Source: DAOUEX01 sp034430235 (GTDB lineage Bacteria > Chloroflexota > Anaerolineae > UBA2200). Taken from it: a DNA stretch of 11,854 nt. The position numbers and the translations under genes are program-made. Under the pieces are notes generated by a model, which was given only the letters and a program-made list of their open reading frames with translations, made no database searches and was not told the DNA's origin. Positions 7,267 through 11,854 of the stretch are shown piece after piece (positions within the stretch are counted from its first letter, which is position 1; each line of letters starts with the position of its first letter). The DNA lies in contig CAYZGO010000053.1 in NCBI GenBank assembly GCA_964478075.1, positions 1-11,854 on the forward strand, written 5' to 3'.

Positions 7267-7306
7267 GTGCCCAAATGGATATCCTGCAACAACTGGAACA
7301 CAAACT

Positions 7307-9391
7307 ATGATGAACAATCACATAACAGATGGAACTGACATCCGTAAGATTCGCAACATTGGCATTATCGCCCACATTGACGCGGGCAAGACGACCACAA
7401 CCGAGCGCATTCTGTTCCATTCCGGACAGACGCACCGCGTGGGTAACGTGGACGACGGCACGACGGTGACCGACTTTATGCCGCAAGAGCGCGAACGGGG
7501 CATCACCATCCACTCGGCTGCAGTAACCTGTCAGTGGCGAGGTCACCAGATCAACATGATTGACACACCGGGCCACATAGACTTTACCGCTGAGGTGCAA
7601 CGGTCGCTGCGCGTGCTCGATGGGGGTGTGGTCATCTTTGATGGCGTGGCTGGTGTCGAACCCCAGTCCGAGACGGTATGGCGCCAGGCTGACCGTTTTG
7701 GCGTACCGCGCATCGGCTTCGTCAACAAAATGGACCGGCCAGGAGCCAACTTTGAGCGCACATTGGATATGGCTAGAGAACGCCTTGCAGCTAACCCAGT
7801 GGCGCTGCAAATACCCATCGGCGCTGAAGCAGACTTTCGCGGCTTTGTGGATCTGGTTCAAATGCGAGCAATCCTGTTCAACGGCGATGAAGAGCCTCGC
7901 GTGACAGCTCTCCCCGCGGAGATAGAAGCCGTAGCTCAGAAGTGGCGCGAGCGTATGCTTGAGCAACTGGCCGATTTCGACGATGAGATAGCGGTGTTGT
8001 ATCTGAAGAACAAAGATGTGCCGCCCGAGTTGCTGCACGCCGCCTTGCGCCGCGAAACGGTGGCAGGGTACATCGTCCCCTTCTTGTGCGGCTCATCGCT
8101 GCGCAACAAGGGCGTGCAAAGCGTCTTGGACGCTGTAGTTGCCTACTTGCCTTCGCCAGTCGACGTGGCGGCGATGAGAGGGACAGTCCCTGGCTCAGAC
8201 GAAGAAATAGTGTGCCACGCTGATCCATCAGAACCAGCCGCCGCGCTGGTCTTCAAGATCGTCACCGACTCGTACATGGGGCGCATGGCTTATTTCCGCG
8301 TGTATTCTGGCTCGCTTCGACGCGGACAGACGTTGCTGAACGCTAACAGGGGTAAGTCGGAGCGTGTGGGACGCCTCGTGCGCGTTCATGCCAACCATCG
8401 CGAGGAAGTGGAAGGGATCCGCGCTGGCGATATCGGCGCAGTGCTCGGCTTCAAGGCAGTAGCTACGGGTGAAACGCTGTGCGACCCAGAGCGGCCAGTA
8501 GTGCTGGCGAAGATCACCTTCCCAACGCCGGTCGTGTCCCTGGCAGTGGAACCAAAGAGCAAGGCTGACCAGGACAAGCTTGGGCTTTGCCTGCAGCGAC
8601 TCGCGGACGAGGATCCCACCATACAGGTGCGCCAGGACGAACGAACTGGACAGACCATTGTGTCGGGCATGGGAGAACTGCACCTGGAGGTTTTCGTCGA
8701 GCGCATGAGGCGCGAGTTCCATGTGCATGCCAAGGTAAGTGAGCCACAGGTCGCGTACTGTGAAACGATCACCAGGCCAAGCCGTGGAGAGTATCGCCTT
8801 AAGCGGCAGACAGGTGGACATGGCCAGTTCGCACACGTCATTCTGGAACTACAGCCTTTGCCTGCTGCCAGCGGTTTTGTATTCGAGGATGCCCTCCGCG
8901 GCACCGCGATCCCGCGCAAGTATCTGCCGGCCGTCAAAGCGGGCATACGGGATGCACTACAACGCGGTGTGCTGTCTGAGAACCCTGTCATTGACGTCAA
9001 AGTCACCATAGTGGATGGCAAGTATCACGAGGTGGATTCCTCTGACCTCGCCTTCCGTACAGCAGCATCCATGGCTCTGCAGGATGGCGCAGCAAAGGCC
9101 GCTCCAGTCATCTTGGAACCTATCATGCGCCTGGAGGTTGTTGCATCGGACGCTCATACCGGTGATGTGGTGGCAGACCTGAAGATGCGACGGGCAGCAA
9201 TCACCAGCCTGGAGCCACGTGGTCGATTACAATGCATCACAGCGGACGCGCCTCTGGCGACAATGTTCGGTTACGCCAGCAGCTTGCGTTCACGCACACA
9301 GGGTCGAGGAACCTTCACCATGGAGTTCGACCATTATGCACCCGTGTCGGATGCTGTGCAACGCATGTTGACCCTTAAGAAAGTTGCATAA
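7307..9391 (+). CDS. EF-G family translational GTPase, EF-G2-like paralogue
   Basis: This is a ribosome-bound GTPase for translocation and/or ribosome recycling with RRF. The 694 residues have the complete five-domain EF-G layout: G domain with AHIDAGKT (22-29), RGITI (64-68), DTPGH (86-90) and NKMD (140-143); domain II (about 305-390); domain III with SGMGELHLEV; domain IV with RQTGGHGQFAHV and the tip DGKYHEVDSSDLAF; and domain V with GYASSLRSRTQGRGT near the C-terminus. Switch I reads GNVDDGTTVTDFMPQERERG, closer to the recycling-type EF-G2 (mitochondrial GFM2: [20 protein letters not shown]) than to canonical EF-G (about [20 protein letters not shown]). No rpsL, rpsG or tuf lies beside it, so it is probably not the housekeeping fusA. 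ATG 7307 and ATG 7310 are both possible; the Shine-Dalgarno is weak (TGGAA around 7294-7298). TetM-type ribosome protection proteins share the fold, but the switch I region does not match them. Confidence 0.9.
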   Translation: MMNNHITDGTDIRKIRNIGIIAHIDAGKTTTTERILFHSGQTHRVGNVDDGTTVTDFMPQERERGITIHSAAVTCQWRGHQINMIDTPGHIDFTAEVQRSLRVLDGGVVIFDGVAGVEPQSETVWRQADRFGVPRIGFVNKMDRPGANFERTLDMARERLAANPVALQIPIGAEADFRGFVDLVQMRAILFNGDEEPRVTALPAEIEAVAQKWRERMLEQLADFDDEIAVLYLKNKDVPPELLHAALRRETVAGYIVPFLCGSSLRNKGVQSVLDAVVAYLPSPVDVAAMRGTVPGSDEEIVCHADPSEPAAALVFKIVTDSYMGRMAYFRVYSGSLRRGQTLLNANRGKSERVGRLVRVHANHREEVEGIRAGDIGAVLGFKAVATGETLCDPERPVVLAKITFPTPVVSLAVEPKSKADQDKLGLCLQRLADEDPTIQVRQDERTGQTIVSGMGELHLEVFVERMRREFHVHAKVSEPQVAYCETITRPSRGEYRLKRQTGGHGQFAHVILELQPLPAASGFVFEDALRGTAIPRKYLPAVKAGIRDALQRGVLSENPVIDVKVTIVDGKYHEVDSSDLAFRTAASMALQDGAAKAAPVILEPIMRLEVVASDAHTGDVVADLKMRRAAITSLEPRGRLQCITADAPLATMFGYASSLRSRTQGRGTFTMEFDHYAPVSDAVQRMLTLKKVA

Positions 9392-9402
9392 TTACCGAAA
9401 GG

Positions 9403-9436
9403 AAAAAACAGCGGATGGGCACCCCGTCCGCTGTTT
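9403..9436. terminator. bidirectional intrinsic terminator between convergent genes
   Basis: A 14-bp stem with one G-T wobble (9406-9419 with 9423-9436) closes on a 3-base loop. On the + strand it begins 14 bases after the EF-G stop and is followed only by TTTC. On the - strand it ends in a run of six T (the A-run 9403-9408), so it is the stronger terminator for the prfB-HAD transcript and a weaker one for the EF-G gene. Confidence 0.85.
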
Positions 9437-9462
9437 CTAGTTCTCACAAAACAAAGCCACGC

Positions 9463-9502
9463 ACCAGGCCAGTGCTGCGTCAAGCTTACATTGAGGCCTG
9501 GT
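9463..9502. repeat. inverted repeat with long loop
   Basis: ACCAGGCC at 9463-9470 is the exact reverse complement of GGCCTGGT at 9495-9502, with 24 bases between. TCAA/TTGA inside the loop can extend the stem past a 9-base bulge. It lies in the 3' untranslated part of the HAD transcript and touches the next palindrome. No T-run follows on either strand, so it is not a terminator by itself. Confidence 0.45.
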
Positions 9503-9536
9503 AGTAGCGACTTCAGTCGCCCAAAGTCGCCACTAC
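9501..9536. repeat. REP-like palindromic element
   Basis: GTAGTAGCGACTT at 9501-9513 pairs with AAGTCGCCACTAC at 9524-9536 (one mismatch). Inside it, GCGACTTCAGTCGC (9507-9520) is itself a 6-bp palindrome around TC, so two exclusive hairpins are possible. The wording resembles short intergenic palindromes I recall being dispersed in Chloroflexota-type genomes. Whether it is repeated elsewhere cannot be seen in this window, where only one copy is present. Confidence 0.5.
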
Positions 9537-9561
9537 AAACCAATCAGCCTAGTACGGAGTA

Positions 9562-10296
9562 CTACGTCCTTGCTATCCCATCTGGGCCCAGCGGGAAGAA
9601 CACCTCACCTTGTAGATTCAGATCACCAGAAGCCAGGAAGTCAGGCAACTCGGCGATGGTGCGGATGTGACAACCTTCCCAGCCACCATAAAGGCCATAG
9701 GGATCAAGATGCACGGCGGCGATACCGACCCTATTAGCACCCAGGACATCAATGAAATAGACATCCCCGACATAGAGACACTCCGCAGGCCGCAGCCCCA
9801 ACTTTATCAGAGCGTGCTCGAATAAACGGGAATCTGGCTTGGCATAGCCAACCACGTGCGAATCGAAAATCTCCTCGAAATGCTCCGCAAGACGCAGATA
9901 CTCCAATTGCTCGCGCACTCTGCCGTCTGCATTGGAAATGACCGACATGCGATAGCCCTGTGCAGACAGACGAGCCAACGCTTCGCGGACCCAAGGGCGT
10001 GTGTAGGCCCATATGCCCTTCCCGGCATCAATGAGTCGTAACTGCTTGAGAACAACGCCCTTGTGTTGTTGCTCAATCCCTACCTGCTCAACGATCCATT
10101 GGAGGAATCCCGGCATGTTCGAGTCATCTCTGTCGCTTTTCAGAACCTCATCGTACTGCCTGATGCCTTCGGCCATCATGCGCCTCAGCCGCTCCTCGCT
10201 GATACCGCAGCCGTGCTGCGACATAACCTGACGCAGAAGCGGACAATCAGGGAAAACCAGAGTGCCTCCAGCATCGAGAAGAAGATAGGGTTGCAA
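9562..10296 (-). CDS. HAD superfamily hydrolase with atypical motif I
   Basis: This 244-residue HAD enzyme carries a helical C1-type cap (about 15-95). Motif I is LLLDAGGTL (5-13), with nucleophile D8 but glycine at position 10, where phosphatases have the second Asp of DxDxT; motif II is S121-N122 in VISNADG; motif III is K153 in YAKPD; motif IV is GDVYFID with D178 and D183. The missing second Asp is shared with 'DAxGTL' HAD groups and with non-phosphatase members, so neither substrate nor chemistry can be assigned. The TTG start at 10296 has a near-perfect AAGGAGG at 10310-10304 (7-base spacing), which overlaps the prfB stop codon (10311-10309). The two genes are therefore in one operon and probably translationally coupled. 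TAG at 9564-9562 lies in the small hairpin 9550-9564. The C-terminal 20 residues or so are poorly conserved-looking. Confidence 0.85.
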   Translation of the reverse strand: MQPYLLLDAGGTLVFPDCPLLRQVMSQHGCGISEERLRRMMAEGIRQYDEVLKSDRDDSNMPGFLQWIVEQVGIEQQHKGVVLKQLRLIDAGKGIWAYTRPWVREALARLSAQGYRMSVISNADGRVREQLEYLRLAEHFEEIFDSHVVGYAKPDSRLFEHALIKLGLRPAECLYVGDVYFIDVLGANRVGIAAVHLDPYGLYGGWEGCHIRTIAELPDFLASGDLNLQGEVFFPLGPDGIART

Positions 10297-10308
10297 GCAG
10301 AAACCTCC

Positions 10309-11410
10309 TTAAGCCTGGCTTACTGTTGACTCTAGATAAGCCCTCATGAAATGATCCAAATGACCATCAAGCACAGCGTCAGCGTTTCCTGTCTCATAAC
10401 CGGTGCGCAGGTCCTTGACCATACGATAGGGGTGCAAAACGTAGGAGCGAATCTGGTTGCCCCAACCAGCCGAGACGTGCTTCCCCTTGAGCTTTGCCCG
10501 CTCCTCCTCCCTCCTGGCCTCTGCCAGGGCAAACAGGCGCGCGCGCAGGACTTTCATAGCCATCTGACGGTTCTGCAACTGGGAACGCTCGTTCTGGCAG
10601 GCGGCGACAATGCCCGTCGGGATGTGCGTGATGCGCACAGCAGTAGCGTTCTTCTGCACACTCTGCCCACCAGCACCCCCCGCCAGAAAAACATCTATGC
10701 GCAGGTCACGGGGCTTGATTTCGATCTTGATAGCTTCTCCAATGTCAGGCATGACCTCGACCAGAGCGAAAGACGTGTGCCGACGGTGTGCAGCATCGAA
10801 AGGTGAAAGCCTCACCAGACGGTGCACTCCTCGTTCACCCTTCAGATAGCCATAAGCATGGGGCCCGGCCACAGAAATCGTAGCACTCTTAATACCCGCT
10901 TCCTCACCACACATGCTATCGAGCAACTCTGCCTCGTAGCCGTGCTGCTCCGCCCAGCGCAAGTACATGCGCAGCAACATGTCCGCCCAGTCTTGTGACT
11001 CAGTACCCCCCGCACCAGCGTGAATGGCCAGGATGGCATCCTTGACATCGTGTGGCCCGCTGAACAACAGGCGAAATTCCAGCTTCTCCAGGTCCTTGGA
11101 CAACCCCTCTGCTTCCGCTGCTATCTCCTCGCCCAGAGTCTGATCACCCTCATCCTGGGCCAGTTCGAGCAGGCCAAGCAACTCGTTGACGCGCCTGGAC
11201 AAGCCACGCCAAACCTCCACGCTTTCCTTCAAACGCGCCAGTTGCTGCATGACCTTTTGCGCCTGCTCCGCATCCTCCCAAAAATCGGGCGCAGCGGAAC
11301 GCCGCGCCAAGTTAGCAATCTCTTTCTCAGCGCTGGCTACGTCAAAGACGCTCCATAATCTGATTGATGTGCTCGTTCAACTTGTTCACCCTGGCCTTCA
11401 ATTCCTCCAC
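10309..11410 (-). CDS. prfB: peptide chain release factor 2, made by programmed +1 frameshift
   Basis: RF2 recognises UAA/UGA in the ribosomal A site and triggers peptide release. The main frame is open from 11341 to 10309 and carries the stop-codon-reading SPF (202-204 of the joined protein) and the catalytic GGQ (247-249), near the Escherichia coli positions 205-207 and 250-252. An in-frame TTG at 11310 would give only 333 residues and cut off the N-terminal helix. Upstream, a second frame from GTG 11410 (MEELKARVNKLNEHINQIME, then RL) ends at TGA 11344-11342 inside CTT-TGA-C. A +1 slip on CTT continues as DVASAEKEIANLARRSAAPD and gives 366 residues, against 365 in E. coli. GTG 11410 has GAGGA at 11419-11415 and GGAGG at 11426-11422; an in-frame TAG at 11440-11438 bounds the frame upstream. 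The exact start (GTG 11410 or TTG 11401) is the least certain point. Confidence 0.93.
11341..11354 (-). promoter_or_regulatory. prfB: prfB +1 programmed frameshift site
   Basis: Read on the - strand, GGAG (11354-11351), CGT, then CTT-TGA-C (11347-11341). This is the known RF2 autoregulatory cassette: an internal Shine-Dalgarno exactly 3 bases before a slippery CTT, followed by a poorly terminating UGA-C. When RF2 is scarce the ribosome pauses on UGA and slips +1 to read GAC; when RF2 is abundant it terminates after 22 codons. The spacing equals that in E. coli (AGGGGG, 3 bases, CTT TGA C). Confidence 0.93.
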
Positions 11411-11461
11411 AGCTTCCTCAACCTCCAGATTCTCTCTCTACCATGCCGCAAATGCAGCACA

Positions 11462-11854
11462 CGTAGCCTAGCCCTTCATGGGCGTCCATGCGCGCACGCG
11501 ATGCGAACGGGCACAAGGCCCTATACTATGACGGCATTGCCCGTTGTGCATTTCGTAGCCTAGCCCTTTATGGGCGTCCATACGCGCACGCGATGCGAAC
11601 GGGCACAAGGCCCTATACTATGACGGCATTGCCCGTTGTCCATTTCGTAGCCCAGCCCTTTTTGGGCGTCCATGCGCGCACGCGATGTGAACGGGCACAA
11701 GGCCCTATACTATGACGACATTGCCCGTTGTGCATTTCGTAGCCTAGCCCTTTATGGGCGTTCATGCGGGCACGCGATGTGGACGGGCACAAGCCCTATG
11801 CTACGATGGCATTGCGCGTTGTCCATTTCGTAGCCTAGCCCTTTATGGGCGTTC
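11462..11854. repeat. 92-base tandem repeat array (4 full copies plus a partial one)
   Basis: Copies start at 11462, 11554, 11646, 11738 and 11829, each with CGTAGCCTAG or CGTAGCCCAG, giving periods of 92, 92, 92 and 91. The fifth copy is cut by the window edge. Copies 1-3 differ at only a few positions; copy 4 has lost one G and carries more substitutions. Each unit has a GCCC-5-GGGC mini-hairpin, a CpG-rich middle (CGCGCACGCG) and, in copies 1-3, an 8-bp inverted repeat AACGGGCA/TGCCCGTT spanning about 40 bases. The period is not a multiple of 3, so no reading frame is kept. The array ends 51 bases upstream of the prfB start codon, where the prfB promoter would be expected. I see no convincing prfB promoter in 11411-11461. 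Confidence 0.9.

Noticed and set aside
6889..7306. tRNA or other classical RNA gene in the longest spacer
   Set aside because: I looked for acceptor/T-loop patterns (GGTTCGAATCC-like) and found none. The structure here is the promoter, two hairpins and terminator already listed.
10351..10806. 151-codon + strand frame inside prfB
   Set aside because: This is an antisense shadow of the RF2 gene, whose SPF and GGQ motifs fix the coding strand as -.
11488..11715. 75-codon frame through the repeat array
   Set aside because: The period of 92 is not divisible by 3, so the frame reads the same DNA in shifted frames. This is a by-product of the repeats rather than a protein.
11462..11854. CRISPR array
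   Set aside because: The whole 92-base period is conserved, with no unique spacers between short repeats, and no cas genes are nearby.

Overview
The window carries a compact beta-glucoside/cello-oligosaccharide utilisation cluster on the + strand (1-7149), an isolated EF-G-type translation factor gene on the + strand (about 7146-9391), and a convergent - strand operon of release factor 2 and a HAD hydrolase (9562-11410). It ends in an array of 92-base tandem repeats. Moderately GC-rich DNA, frequent GTG/TTG starts, strong Shine-Dalgarno sites, a prfB +1 frameshift and an intergenic palindrome of the 'gtagtagcgacttcagtcgc' type all say Bacteria. My best guess is Chloroflexota (Anaerolineae-like). 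That rests on gene content and recalled similarity, not on a search.

Region 1-7149 holds, in order: the tail of an unrecognised upstream reading frame; a 57-codon remnant of a GH3 beta-glucosidase that kept its own ribosome binding site; an intact GH94 cellobiose phosphorylase; an intact GH1 beta-glucosidase; a second, divergent GH94 phosphorylase; and a degraded N-terminal fragment of a second GH1 enzyme. The order GH94-GH1-GH94-(GH1 remnant) looks like an old two-gene module present twice, with one copy eroding. Functionally, the phosphorylases would split imported beta-linked disaccharides with phosphate into sugar 1-phosphate plus free sugar, which saves ATP, while the GH1 enzyme hydrolyses beta-glucosides. 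None of the enzymes shows a signal peptide, so they should act in the cytoplasm.

Region 7146-9440 starts with a near-consensus sigma-70 promoter (TTGACA, 17-base spacer, TACAAT). It is followed by a stem-loop and a 15-bp perfect intrinsic terminator, all upstream of an EF-G paralogue whose switch I resembles the EF-G2 (mitochondrial/spirochaete-type) branch. No second promoter is visible after the terminator, so either the gene is controlled by attenuation or an approximately 85-nt small RNA is made here. A bidirectional terminator separates this gene from the convergent operon.

Region 9442-11854: a short spacer with two palindromic elements; a HAD hydrolase gene with a TTG start whose Shine-Dalgarno lies in the 3' end of prfB; prfB itself, with the classical CTT-TGA-C programmed frameshift needed to join its 22-codon first reading frame to the main one; and upstream of prfB a 92-base tandem repeat of more than four copies that runs off the window edge.
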